A DNA stretch of 64,000 nucleotides, from positions 1,844,424 through 1,908,423 of the forward strand of contig CAWKNC010000002.1 of the NCBI GenBank assembly GCA_963851045.1, read 5' to 3'. Below the pieces are notes generated by a model. That model did no database searches. It was not told the origin of the DNA and saw only the letters and a program-made list of their open reading frames with translations. This document shows, one piece after another, positions 54,105 through 63,453 of the stretch. Numbering within the stretch: the first letter of the stretch is position 1; each line of letters begins with the position of its first letter. The position numbers and the translations under genes were made by a program. This stretch comes from WHSW01 sp963851045. Its GTDB lineage: Bacteria > Actinomycetota > Thermoleophilia > Solirubrobacterales > 70-9.

Positions 54105-55067
54105 GTGCGCGCGTGGATCAGCCGCCACCCGGTTGCGGTAACGGTGATCTCGACCCTGGTCGTGGCCACCGCGCTCGTGATCGGGCTCTGGAGCAAGCGC
54201 GACGCGTTTGTCGACTCGCTCAGCAGCGCGCCGGCCTGGGCGCTCGCGAGCGCGATCGCGCTCCAGGTGATCTGGCTGATCGCCCGCAGCGAGGCGTGGC
54301 ACGTCTGCGTGGGCGCCGCCGGTGGTGACGTCGAGCGCCGGCGCCTCTACCGCGCGGCTGCGGTCGGCTATCTCGGCAACCTCTTCAACCCGAGCTTCGG
54401 GCTCGGCGTTCGGATCGCCGCGCTGCGCCGCTCGGCGCCGGTCGAGAGCCCGAAGGTCGGCGTTTTGATCACCGCCGAGATGCCGATCGTCGTGATCGAG
54501 ATCGTGCTCGCAGCGATCTGCTCGTTCACGCTCGTCGCGCCGCTTGACGCCCCCTGGTGGGTCCCGCCCGTCTGCCTCGCCGTCGCGCTGGCGGCGATCG
54601 TCGCCGTCACCCGCGTCGCCCGCCACCGCCACGACGGCTTCTGGGCCGGGCTGGCGGTGATGCGCGGACTCGGCAGCCGCAACCTGATCATCGGCCTCGT
54701 GATCTTCGCCGTCGTCGGTCAGGTCGCCCGCAACTGGATCGTCTTTCACGGCCTCGGCGTCGACATCTCGGTCTTTGACTCGATGGCCCTGCTGATCGCC
54801 GCGGCGGCGTTCGGTCTCCTGCCGGTAGGGCCGACGCTCGGCGTCGCCACCTCGGTCGTGATCCTCGGCTCAAACGGCGTCGCCATCGCAGCGGCGGCTG
54901 GAGCGCTGCTGACGGCAACCGGTGCCGTCGGCGCGCTCGTTTTCGCGGGCTGGGCGGGAATCGACCGCCTCGCCCAGCGCCGCCGCGACCGCCTCGCCGG
55001 TCCCGGGCCCGATCCGGAGGAGCTGCCGCCCGAGCTCTCGCTGCCGCCGGTGATCCCGCCGGTTTGA
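54105..55067 (+). CDS. YbhN/UPF0104-type multi-pass membrane protein (flippase-like)
   Basis: GTG at 54105, 17 bp after the P450 stop, gives 320 residues with about eight membrane helices (e.g. VAVTVISTLVVATALVIGL; LLIAAAAFGLLPVGPTLG). The blocks SEAWHVCVGAAGGDV and RAAAVGYLGNLFNPSFGLGV match the lysylphosphatidylglycerol-synthase transmembrane (YbhN) family, which includes lipid or isoprenoid-glycolipid translocases. No soluble synthase domain is attached. It is in the same frame as the broken P450, which explains the apparent fusion ORF. The tail is Pro/Glu-rich. Confidence 0.82.
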   Translation: MRAWISRHPVAVTVISTLVVATALVIGLWSKRDAFVDSLSSAPAWALASAIALQVIWLIARSEAWHVCVGAAGGDVERRRLYRAAAVGYLGNLFNPSFGLGVRIAALRRSAPVESPKVGVLITAEMPIVVIEIVLAAICSFTLVAPLDAPWWVPPVCLAVALAAIVAVTRVARHRHDGFWAGLAVMRGLGSRNLIIGLVIFAVVGQVARNWIVFHGLGVDISVFDSMALLIAAAAFGLLPVGPTLGVATSVVILGSNGVAIAAAAGALLTATGAVGALVFAGWAGIDRLAQRRRDRLAGPGPDPEELPPELSLPPVIPPV

Positions 55068-55110
55068 GCCCGATCACGTTTGAGCCCGCGCCAGCGGGTA
55101 GCCGTTAGAC

Positions 55111-55254
55111 ATGAGCGAAACCCAAGAGACACCAACCGAAGCACCAAACCCCGACCAGCCCGACGAGAACACCTCGCCGCCCTCCAATCCCGAGCCGGAC
55201 ACCGATCGCATGGAGATCGAGCGAGAGGACGCGGACCGCACGATCGCGACGTAG
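55111..55254 (+). CDS. Small acidic disordered protein
   Basis: A 47-residue frame starts at ATG 55111. The product is Pro/Glu/Asp/Asn-rich (TEAPNPDQPDEN, SPPSNPEPDTD) and ends with a short helix (MEIEREDADRTIAT). No domain, signal peptide or membrane segment is visible and there is no clear Shine-Dalgarno. It could be a real small protein or a chance frame. Confidence 0.4.
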   Translation: MSETQETPTEAPNPDQPDENTSPPSNPEPDTDRMEIEREDADRTIAT

Positions 55255-55267
55255 CGCTCAAGGCGGC

Positions 55268-58200
55268 GTGAGCGGTAGGCTCGCGCCGAGGTGGAACCAG
55301 GCAGGGCCTATAGGACGGAGATCTCGGCTCTGGTCGGGTCTCCTCATCGCGCTCTGCGCTCTCGCGGTCGCGCCTGCCGCGAACGCCGAAACGATCAATT
55401 TCGAGGATCGCACCTCCGGCGAGGCCCTCACCGCTCAATACAACTCGCAGGGCGTCACGTTCTTTGGCACGAAGGTCTATGCCGACTACGGAGCTAGCGC
55501 CCATTCCGGAACGAAGGCGATCGAGAACCTGCGCAACTGCGAGTGCTACAGCGCAACACCGATTCGCGTCGACTTCACCACCGGCCAGACCTCGGTGGGC
55601 GTGTGGGTCGGTAACAGGGCGATCGAGGGCGGCACCCGCGCGGTTCGCCTCACCGCCTTCGATCAGAGCGGCACCGAGGTCGGTCGCCAAAACGTGAGCC
55701 TCGCCCAGGGGGCGCCGGCGACCAACCACCTGACGGTTACATCCGCGAACTCCGACGATCCGGCGGCTCGAGGTCTCGACGACCGACGGGACCCCCGAGT
55801 ACGGAATCTTCGTCGACGATCTCGAGTTCTCGACCGTCGGCCCGCCTCCGCCGTGCACGGCGTCGGGGCCACCATCGATCACGCACTCGCAGGCGTTTCA
55901 GGACGTGACGCTGCAAAACAACCAGTTCTTGATCAGCGGCTTCGCCAGCGGCCGCGGCGCGCCGATCACCGAGGCGACGATCACCGCTGCCGGCGCGACC
56001 ACCCGCAACGCGAACGCATCTCCCACGCCGGTCAACCCCAACGGCGGAAGCTTTGCCATCAACATGAACGGGTTGCTGCGCGAGGGCGCGCAGACGATCA
56101 CCCTGAACGCAACGAACTGCGCCGGCTCCTCCACCAGCTCGCCCCGCACGATCACCTACTCGCCGCTGCCAGCGACCGACGAACTTCACCCAGCTCGCGC
56201 AGGTCGAGGTCACTCAGACCGTCCAGGCGCCGTACAACCCGGTGCCGCTGATCGCGAGCGGGCCGAACGGCACCAAGCGCACGATCGCCCGCGTCTACCT
56301 GAGCGCCGGCGGTGGGCCGGCGCAGGTTTCCGGGGTGAGCGGCCGGATGACGGCGATTCGCCCCGACGGCACCAGGCCCGGTGGCCCACTGACGATCGAT
56401 TCGCTCAACACGATCACGGTTCCCGCCAACCAGACGCCTGAAGGCGCACGGTCGAGTCTGGCCTCCAGCCTCAACTTCGAGCTGCCCCCGGAGTGGCTGA
56501 CCGAGGGTCGCCTCCACCTTCAGATTGAGCAATTGAAGATCGAGGGGGCGCAGACGACGTTCCCATGCGATCGCTGTGACAACCCGCTGTCCGGCAGCAC
56601 CGTTGGCGCGACCGTCACCTTCCACCGCGTGCCGCCGCTTTCGATCTGGCTGGTCGGTGTGCCTTATACGGCCGACAAGGGCGACGGGATGGGGACGAGG
56701 ACGTTCGCCCCGCGCCAGCAGGACTTCGACTTCATCGCCTCGTGGCTTCGCCGCGCATACCCAGCGTCGGACGTGCGGATCACCCAGGCCGCCCTGCCCG
56801 ACCAGGGCGAGATGCCCGGCTGGGACGACATGGACGACGACGGCATCGACGAGGACCGGCCGGGCTTTCTCTGCGGCGACATCAACGATCAGCTCAGCGA
56901 GTTCGCGCAAACGATTCCCGCCCAGCCGCGCGGGACCCGCTACTACGGAGTCGTCTCCGACGGCGGTGAGTTCATGCGCGGCTGCGGAGGCATCGGCGGC
57001 AGATACGGCTCGGGGCCCGCGGGCGATGGCCGCTGGGGATGGGACCCCGACGGCACCTACACCGACTGGTACGCGGGCCACGAGCTCGGCCACCTGTTCA
57101 ACCGCAAGCACCCGAATGGTGGCTGCACCGACTCCGACGACGCCGGCTTTCCGTTCGCGGGAGCCGCGATCGGCGACTTCGTATACGACAACCAGGGAAT
57201 GGACGTCGGCGACACGTCGATCTCAACCTCGCTCGTGACGTCGCTGTTCGACTGGCGGGGAAGCGCGTCAGCTCCCGGCGGCTGGCGCGACGTCATGACC
57301 TATTGCGACAACCAGTGGCTCTCGTCTCACACCTACAACGCGATCCTGCGCGATCTCTGTGGAAACGACAAGGCCAACTGCCCCAACCACGCGGTCCTGA
57401 CCAAGAGCGCGGCCAAACGCCGCGGCACGATGCTTTCCCTGCGCGGCACGCTGAACCTCGACCGCAAGCAGGCCAATCTCGAGCCGATGTCGGCCCTTAA
57501 GGGTCTAACGCCCACCGATCGGCCGAAGCGCAGCAAATACAAGATCGTCCTGCGCGACTCGCGCGGCAAGGCGATCGGCACCTATCCGTTCGAGCCTAAG
57601 GAGATCTCCGACCAAGAGGCCGGGCCCCGCCTGGCGATGATCGACGAGGTCGTCCCGTTTTCGAAGAAGACGAAGCTGATCGAGGTCGCGCGCGGCAAAG
57701 CCGTTCTCGACTCCCAGCGAGTCTCGGCAAACGCGCCGAAGGCGAAGCTGCGCTCGCCGAAGGGCAAGCGCCTCGACAAGCCGGTGAAGCTGCGCTGGAA
57801 GGCCCGGGATGCCGATGGCGGGAAGCTGCTCTCGACGCTGCAGTACGCGGCCGACGGCAAGCACTACGTCACGATCGCCGCCGACCTCAAGAAGCGAAAG
57901 TTGAAGGTTGATCCCGCCGACCTTCCGGGTGGCAAGAGGGCTCGCTTCCGCGTGGTCGTCACCGACGGCGTCCTCACCGGGATCGGCAAGTCAAAGCGGG
58001 TGAAGGTCGCGGCCAAGGCGCCGACGATCTCGATCGCAACGCCGGTCGAGGGGGCGACGCTGACCGAGGGCCAAAGCGTCCAGCTCGTCGCCTCGGTTCG
58101 CGACGACCAAGACCTCCGGCTCGGCGACGAGGTCAGCTGGGTCTCCGACATCCAGGGCGACCTGGGCCGTGGCGCGGCTCTCACCACGACGCTGCAGCCC

Positions 58201-58317
58201 GGCACGCACCGCCTCACCGCATCGGTGACAAACAGCCTGGGCCTGTCGGCAACCGCAGCGGTAAGCGTCACCGTCGAAGCGATCCCGCCGACGGTTGACG
58301 CCGTGCTCGTGCCCTAG
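55268..58317 (+). pseudogene. Secreted zinc metalloprotease-like protein, two frameshifts
   Basis: The GTG at 55268 begins a signal peptide (LLIALCALAVAPAANA). Two apparent one-base insertions, at about 55757 (GAC-G-ATC) and 56178 (ACC-G-ACG), split the frame; bridging them gives about 1015 residues. The N-terminal part looks like a beta-sandwich (FGTKVYADYGASAHSGTKA... FVDDLEF). A zinc-protease motif HELGHLFNRKH (near 57079-57111) has the HExxHxxxxxH spacing of metzincin-like enzymes. The C terminus has Ig-like repeats (KLRSPKGKRLDKPVKLRWKA, TLTEGQSVQLVASVRDD). It should act outside the cell. Whether the gene is broken or misassembled cannot be decided here. Confidence 0.8.
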
Positions 58318-58326
58318 CCTGGGTGA

Positions 58327-59259
58327 GTGCACGCCGAAGGGCAAATCGAAAAGGCGTCGGTGCTGTTAACCGGCGCGTCGGGGTTTGTCGGCGGTGCCCT
58401 GTTGCCGGTTCTCGCGGAGGCCGGTTCGCTCCGATTGTTGGTTCGCAACGCCAGCCGCCTCGCCGAAGCGCATCGTTCGCTGGCGGTCGAGGCTGACCTC
58501 AGCGAAATCGACTCGCTGGAGGCCGCGCTCGAGGGGATGGATGAGGTCTATTACCTCGTCCACTCGATGGAGCCGGGAGGGGACGAGGGCTTCTCGGAGC
58601 GCGATCGCGTGGCGGCGGAAAACTACGTGCAGATAGCGCGCAAGGCGGGGGTCAAGCGCACGATCTACCTCGGCGGCGTCGGTGCCGACGACGACGAGAG
58701 CGAGCACCTGGCCTCACGCCGCGAGGTCGAGAATCTGCTCAAGGACGCAGGGCCGGAGTTCGTCGGGCTGCGCGCGTCGATGATCGTTGGAGCTGGCAGC
58801 GGCTCCTTCGAAACGCTGGTGCGGCTCGTCAGCCGCCTGCCCGTCTTGGCGTTGCCGGATTGGCGCGATCGCAAGACGCAGCCGATCGCGATCGCCGACG
58901 TCGTCGCCTGCCTCGACCGGGCCCGCGACGTCGAGCCCGGCGTCTATGAGATCGGCGGCCCCGACACGATCACCTTCGAGGAGATGACCAAGGTCATCGC
59001 CGACCTGCTCGGCGACACGCACAGGTCGATCCCGCTGCCGTTCAGCAGCCCGCGACTTGAAGCGGCGGCCGCCGCTTTGGTGACCGGCGAGGAACGAGAC
59101 CTGCTCGAGCCGCTGATGGCCGGCCTGGACGGCGATCTGATCGTGCGCGACAACAGCGTCCGCGAAACGTTCGGCGTCGAACCGACGCCATTTGCTGACG
59201 CAGCCAGCGAGGCGATCGCAACCATGCGCAAGGCCGAAGCGGCCGGCGACCAGGACTAG
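58327..59259 (+). CDS. NAD(P)-binding NmrA/SDR-like protein
   Basis: The 310-residue protein starts at GTG 58327, 9 bp after the metalloprotease gene. It begins with the Rossmann motif VLLTGASGFVGGALLPVL and has conserved MDEVYYLVHSM and GVKRTIYLGGVG strands of the atypical SDR/NmrA group. There is no clear YxxxK. It resembles NAD(P)H-dependent epimerases or quinone-binding proteins such as YtfG-type reductases; the substrate is unknown. Its TAG stop shares CTAG with the convergent P-domain gene. Confidence 0.85.
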   Translation: MHAEGQIEKASVLLTGASGFVGGALLPVLAEAGSLRLLVRNASRLAEAHRSLAVEADLSEIDSLEAALEGMDEVYYLVHSMEPGGDEGFSERDRVAAENYVQIARKAGVKRTIYLGGVGADDDESEHLASRREVENLLKDAGPEFVGLRASMIVGAGSGSFETLVRLVSRLPVLALPDWRDRKTQPIAIADVVACLDRARDVEPGVYEIGGPDTITFEEMTKVIADLLGDTHRSIPLPFSSPRLEAAAAALVTGEERDLLEPLMAGLDGDLIVRDNSVRETFGVEPTPFADAASEAIATMRKAEAAGDQD

Positions 59260-61001
59260 CGCTTCTTCTTTTTCTTCAGCGTGACCGGCGCCTCGGCGCC
59301 GTTGGCCGAGCCGCCGTCGGGCGTGTAGATCACCTCGGCTGTGAGCTTGATCTTCTTGCCGCGCTTGAGCTTGCGCTTGGCCTTCTTGGCGGGCTTCAGC
59401 TTGAGGACGGTCGTCCCGGGCTGCTCGGCGAAGGCCTCGGCCGGCTTGAGCAGTGACTTCGGGCCGTCGTCAATCGCGGTGATCGTGCCGGCGCCGGGCA
59501 CCGTCACCGGCAGCTTGGCGGAGCCGTTTCGCTTCTTGATCGCGGCACCCACGGTGAAGCGGTTGTCAGGCTCGGAGCGAGCGATCGTGACCGTCGCCGT
59601 GGAGGTCGCATCGGCGAGCAGGGCGTCGTTGGTCGGGTTCGAGAGCGTCACGAAGAAGTTCTCGGGCTCTTCACCCTGGAAGTCGGCGCCGATCGGGATG
59701 CTGAGCGTCTTCGACGTCTCGCCGCGCGCGAACGTGAGCTTCGACGGCGGGGCGGTGTAGTCGGATGCGTCGGTGTCGCTGTCGTTGATCGCGACGTCGA
59801 CCGTTGCCGGACCGAGATTCGCCGGAGTCGCGCGGTTCACCGTCAGCTGCGCTGTCTGGCCCTCGGCCGTGGCGATCGTCGTCGCGGCGAAGCCGGTCGC
59901 CGCGGCCGGGCGCGTGGTCATCGTCACCTCCCAGCCGTTGATGTAGCCCGTGTCGCCGGCGACGTCGTCGTCAACGAAGAGGCGGAAAGCACCTCCCTGC
60001 AACCCGTCGAAGGCCGACATCGTGCTTGCGTAAGGGCGCGCCGGAGCCGGTGCGGGCATGTTCTCGGGAGCGTCGAAGTCCACCGGCTTGCTCGAGGTCG
60101 CGGTGCAGTTCGTAAACGCGGCGTCGGCGAACGAGACCGCCGCCTCGTCGTCGAACGTCCAGTTGAAGTTGTTGTTGATGTCCGTGTCGCCGCACGCGTC
60201 GGACATCACCATCACCGCCTCGCCTGTCGGTGCCTGGAGCAGCATGTCGACGTCGTCGGGGTGTTGGTGGTTAAAGCCCGTGACCTTCAGATTCAGGTCG
60301 TCGATGACCTGCCCGTCTGGTGTGTCGAAGGTCTTCGTGATCGGGTACGGGTTCGCGGTTCCGCGCGTATCACCCACGCGAGGGACAACGGTCTCCGCAG
60401 TTGCGGTCGTGATCACCAGGCCCCACTCCGGGATATTTCCTCCCTCAGGGTTTGCGTCGTCGCGAACGAAGAGCTGCCAGTTGCCGTTCGGGTTTCGCCC
60501 GGTGAAGACGCCGAGGTTGGTGGACGTCAGGGTGCCGGGCCCGGGGGGCGCCCAGTTGTCGGTCTCGGCAACGTAGTTGGTCGGCTGCCAGGTACCGGTT
60601 AGACACAGAGTCGGGGTGCCGTCATCGCTGAGCGGCGCCGCGGCCGTCGCGTTGAAGAAGAAGAGCTTGTCAAAGAGGTCGTCTCCTCCACACGCGTCCG
60701 ACATCAGGACGGTCTCGTGGCCCGTGGGTGATACCAGGGCGATGTCGAGGTCGTCGGGAAAGAAGTGGGTGACCCTGATGAAGGGCTCGACGCTCGTGAT
60801 CGGGCCGTCGCCACCCTGGACCTTGAGCGTGCTCGGATAGGGATTCACGACCACCGGGTTAGCGGCGATCGAGATGTTGGCCGAGTTCGTGGCCGTCACG
60901 CTGCCGGCCTGCGCGGCAGCGGGAAGCGCGAGCGCGCAGAGCGCAGCGGCGACGCAGCCCACCCATATCCCTGATGCCTTCTTGCGGTGGCTTACATCCA
61001 T
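59256..61001 (-). CDS. Secreted P-domain/Calx-beta protein
   Basis: The ATG at 60999-61001 gives 581 residues with a signal peptide (GCVAAALCALALPAAAQA). Two tandem proprotein-convertase P-type domains follow (about 35-195 and 200-365), each with a HPDDVDMLLQAPTG or PDDLDIALVSPTG strand and an LMSDACG/VMSDACG motif. A Calx-beta domain (about 375-480) and a Lys-rich tail end the protein. P domains normally follow a subtilisin catalytic domain; none is present here, so this is an orphan adhesive or calcium-binding protein. It ends in the same CTAG as the convergent SDR-like gene. Confidence 0.85.
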   Translation of the reverse strand: MDVSHRKKASGIWVGCVAAALCALALPAAAQAGSVTATNSANISIAANPVVVNPYPSTLKVQGGDGPITSVEPFIRVTHFFPDDLDIALVSPTGHETVLMSDACGGDDLFDKLFFFNATAAAPLSDDGTPTLCLTGTWQPTNYVAETDNWAPPGPGTLTSTNLGVFTGRNPNGNWQLFVRDDANPEGGNIPEWGLVITTATAETVVPRVGDTRGTANPYPITKTFDTPDGQVIDDLNLKVTGFNHQHPDDVDMLLQAPTGEAVMVMSDACGDTDINNNFNWTFDDEAAVSFADAAFTNCTATSSKPVDFDAPENMPAPAPARPYASTMSAFDGLQGGAFRLFVDDDVAGDTGYINGWEVTMTTRPAAATGFAATTIATAEGQTAQLTVNRATPANLGPATVDVAINDSDTDASDYTAPPSKLTFARGETSKTLSIPIGADFQGEEPENFFVTLSNPTNDALLADATSTATVTIARSEPDNRFTVGAAIKKRNGSAKLPVTVPGAGTITAIDDGPKSLLKPAEAFAEQPGTTVLKLKPAKKAKRKLKRGKKIKLTAEVIYTPDGGSANGAEAPVTLKKKKKR

Positions 61002-61102
61002 GCCGGCCCAGCCTGACCGCACCCCGCCCCGCAGTCCATCCCCCATGAGGGTGGTCGGACCACCCCATCGCGGGCCGTGCGGCGCCTGAAACACTGCAGT
61101 AC

Positions 61103-61787
61103 GTGGCCGAGCCAATAGTCATTCCACCAGGGGTCGGCGAGCTCCTCGGCAACGCGCCGGATCGGCGTGTGGAGATTCTCAGCGACCGCAGTCGAGCTGC
61201 ACGCCACCTGGTCGCGATTCGGTCCCCGCCGCGACGGCGCCGAGCGCCACGTTCACCTTTCCCACCACGACTTCTTCTACGTACTCGAGGGCGAGCTCGC
61301 GGTCGAGATCGAGGACGGCGAGGAGATCGTCGCCGAGCGCGACACGCTCGTGGGTATCCCACCGCTGGTCGTCCACGGCTTTCACAACCCCGGCGACGTC
61401 GAGGTCAAGTTCCTCAACCTCCACGCCCCGGGCTGCGGCTTCAACGATTACATGCGAGGCCTGCGCGATCGAATCACCGTCGACTTCGACCAGCACGATC
61501 CCGACGGGGTTGAGGGGATCCGGCCGGCGAGTGAGATCTCTCTCGGGCCGCCGGTGGTCACATCGGTGCTGGCGGTCGAGCTGCGCACCGTCGGCTCAGA
61601 CGAGACGGAAGCCGAGCGCGTCGAGTCGTTCTACGTGCTCGAGGGTGAGCTCACGCTGGAGCTCGAGCAGGGCACGGTCCATGCGCCCACCGGGGTCTGG
61701 GTTCAGGTGGAGCCTTCAACCCGCTTTGCCGTCTCGCCGAACGGCGAGGCGCGTTATCTCGCACTCAGCGCTGCTTCTTCGTCGTAA
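61103..61787 (+). pseudogene. Bicupin protein with a frameshift near the N terminus
   Basis: GTG at 61103 begins AEPIVIPPGVGELLG and RRVEILSDR, a typical cupin N terminus. At 61190 one extra A (CGC-A-GTC) changes frame; without it the product is about 227 residues. Cupin 1 has HVHLSHHDFFYVLEGELAVEI and GIPPLVVHGFHNPG; cupin 2 has ESFYVLEGELTLELEQ. Metal ligands (His, His, Glu, His) are visible in cupin 1 only. A downstream ATG at 61167 would give a shorter, still intact, cupin. Function unknown; a dioxygenase or isomerase is common. Confidence 0.8.
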
Positions 61788-61931
61788 CCCCCCCATAGAT
61801 GCGAAGGGTGGTTGATTCACCCCCCTTGGGGGATGGCGTGCGACGTGTTAACTGCGGAAAACTGAGTAGGTGAACTTCATCTGTCAGAACAGACAGCGAT
61901 CCGCCGACTTAACGCGCATCGCACTGTTCGA
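61788..61931 (+). promoter_or_regulatory. Sigma-factor gene upstream region with inverted repeat
   Basis: The 144-bp gap before the sigma gene has CCCCCC/GGGGG hairpin-like sequence near 61820-61833. Closer to the gene lies an inverted repeat CTGTC (61881-61885) / GACAG (61892-61896), with TCTGT / ACAGA overlapping it, about 37 bp before the ATG. A GGAAAA (61856-61861) lies 19 bp upstream of the repeat and resembles an ECF-type -35 element. This fits an operator or an autoregulated promoter but is not proven. Confidence 0.4.
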
Positions 61932-62582
61932 ATGCCAAACGACCCCGACCACACTCTGAGCGATCACCAGCTTTCGCAGCTCACGCCCGATGAGCTCGTC
62001 GACTACATCCGCGCCGCCTTCGACGACGGCCGGCCAGACCTTGCCGGTCCCGGCGTGGCGATGCTCAGCTTCCGCTTTCTCGACGACGTCAAGCGAAGGG
62101 TCGCGCTTCGCGTCCCCCCCGCCGACGTCGAAGACGTGGCGATGAACGCGATCGCAAGCGCTCTGCGCGGGGTGTTCGACGGCGCCTCTATCGGCGAGTT
62201 TCGCGCCTGGCTCAACACGATCGTCAAGCGCCGCATCGCCGACTATCACCGAAAGCGCGAGCGCGAGATCGACACGGTCGCGCTCGTCGCCGAGAATCCC
62301 GGCGACGACGCCGTCTGGGGGCACGAGCCCGCAACCGAGGACGCGACGGCCGCGGTCGATGTCCAGTCGATCGTCGACGGTTGCATCGCCCAGCTCAGCG
62401 AGCCGCACGCGGCCGTGATCGAGATGTGTGTCTTCGACGGTTGGGGCGCCGACGACACGGCCGACGCGGTCAACCGGCGCTTCAGCGACCTCAAGCCGCC
62501 GATGAGCGCTCAGAATGTGCACAAGATCACCTCGCGCTTTCGCGAGGTTCTGCGCGCACGCCTCGAAGAACTAGACGACTGA
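61932..62582 (+). CDS. ECF-like RNA polymerase sigma factor
   Basis: The 216-residue protein has sigma region 2-like helices (DVEDVAMNAIASALRGVF, then FRAWLNTIVKRRIADYHRKR) and a C-terminal region 4-like stretch (QLSEPHAAVIEMCVFDGWGA, ADAVNRRFSDL, SAQNVHKITSRFREVLR). It has no region 1 or 3. This is an ECF-type sigma that redirects RNA polymerase to a small regulon. The next gene begins 2 bp after its stop, so they are co-expressed. Confidence 0.88.
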   Translation: MPNDPDHTLSDHQLSQLTPDELVDYIRAAFDDGRPDLAGPGVAMLSFRFLDDVKRRVALRVPPADVEDVAMNAIASALRGVFDGASIGEFRAWLNTIVKRRIADYHRKREREIDTVALVAENPGDDAVWGHEPATEDATAAVDVQSIVDGCIAQLSEPHAAVIEMCVFDGWGADDTADAVNRRFSDLKPPMSAQNVHKITSRFREVLRARLEELDD

Positions 62583-62583
62583 C

Positions 62584-63231
62584 ATGGCCGACGTCGAACG
62601 ACTGCTCACCGAGTACATCGCCGAGCATCGCGCTGGCGGTGAGGCCGACCCGATCGCATACCTCGACCGCGTCGGCGGTGCCGATCGCGCCGAGCTCGTC
62701 GAGCTGATCGACGCCTACCTCGAGCGATCGCCCGGGCGCGAGTGGGACGCCGCCGCCTACAAGGGCTCAGAGGCCGAGCGGGTTGCCGACGCCATCAGCC
62801 GCTCGCTCGTCGGCGAGTCGGGCTGGTGGCCGCTCGTCTTGCCGCGCCTTCGGGCAAAGCTCGAGATGACGCGGGCCGCGGTCGTCTCGCGGCTCGCCGA
62901 CGCGCTTGGCGCGAGCGGGCGCGCGGACAAGGTCGCCGGCTATTACCACGCGATGGAGCAGGGCACGCTCGAATCGAGCGGCGTCTCGGCGCGGGTCCTG
63001 GCGGCGCTCGGTGAGATCTACGGCTCGAGCGGCGACTATCTGCGCGAGATCTCAGAGCCGCTGCGAGCGAGCGGCGCCATCGAGCACGAAGCCCCGGCAA
63101 TGCTGCGCCGGGCGTTTCCCGATCCCGATTACGAACTGGTCGCCGGGGCGCACGATCTCGGCCCCGCGCCGGCCTCATCGAACGGCGCCGAGCACGACGA
63201 GATCGACGAGCTCTTCACCGGGGGCGCCTGA
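62584..63231 (+). CDS. HTH-like partner of the sigma factor, possible anti-sigma or adaptor
   Basis: The 215-residue protein starts 1 bp after the sigma stop. The N terminus is helical (VERLLTEYIAEHRAGGEADP, AELVELIDAYLERSP). The centre has an XRE-like helical pattern (LRAKLEMTRAAVVSRLADAL, KVAGYYHAMEQGTL, VSARVLAALGEIYG). The acidic C terminus is probably flexible. I do not recognise a named family. Its position between a sigma factor and an ImmA peptidase suggests an anti-sigma or DNA-binding repressor that ImmA could cleave; this is inference. Confidence 0.75.
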   Translation: MADVERLLTEYIAEHRAGGEADPIAYLDRVGGADRAELVELIDAYLERSPGREWDAAAYKGSEAERVADAISRSLVGESGWWPLVLPRLRAKLEMTRAAVVSRLADALGASGRADKVAGYYHAMEQGTLESSGVSARVLAALGEIYGSSGDYLREISEPLRASGAIEHEAPAMLRRAFPDPDYELVAGAHDLGPAPASSNGAEHDEIDELFTGGA

Positions 63232-63289
63232 TCACGCGCATCGCCGGAGCTGGCGTCAGCAAGACCGACCCGCAGCCGACTGAAAGCCC

Positions 63290-63415
63290 ATGACAGCCCA
63301 AGCCGCCAGTCGCCCATTCCTCGTCTTCTGCTTCGCACTGCGCGAGGGCGACTTCGTCCTCGCCCAGCTGATCGCCCGCGCGGTCTGGCGCCGGCGCCTC
63401 GCCGCCGGGCGCTGA
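63290..63415 (+). CDS. Possible 41-residue small protein
   Basis: A short frame, ATG 63290 to TGA 63415, encodes 41 residues with a hydrophobic N-terminal half (FLVFCFALREGDFVLAQLIA) and a basic end (VWRRRLAAGR). It lies between the HTH partner and the ImmA gene. There is no clear Shine-Dalgarno and no family. It may be a real small protein or a chance frame in the 222-bp gap. Confidence 0.3.
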   Translation: MTAQAASRPFLVFCFALREGDFVLAQLIARAVWRRRLAAGR

Positions 63416-63453
63416 GCCGCGCGTCCGCACCGCCGCTTTAGGATCCTCGACCG

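Noticed and set aside
52860..55067. 735-residue P450-membrane protein fusion
   Set aside because: Created by the frameshift at 53745; the heme-binding segment lies in another frame, with its own stop at 54087.
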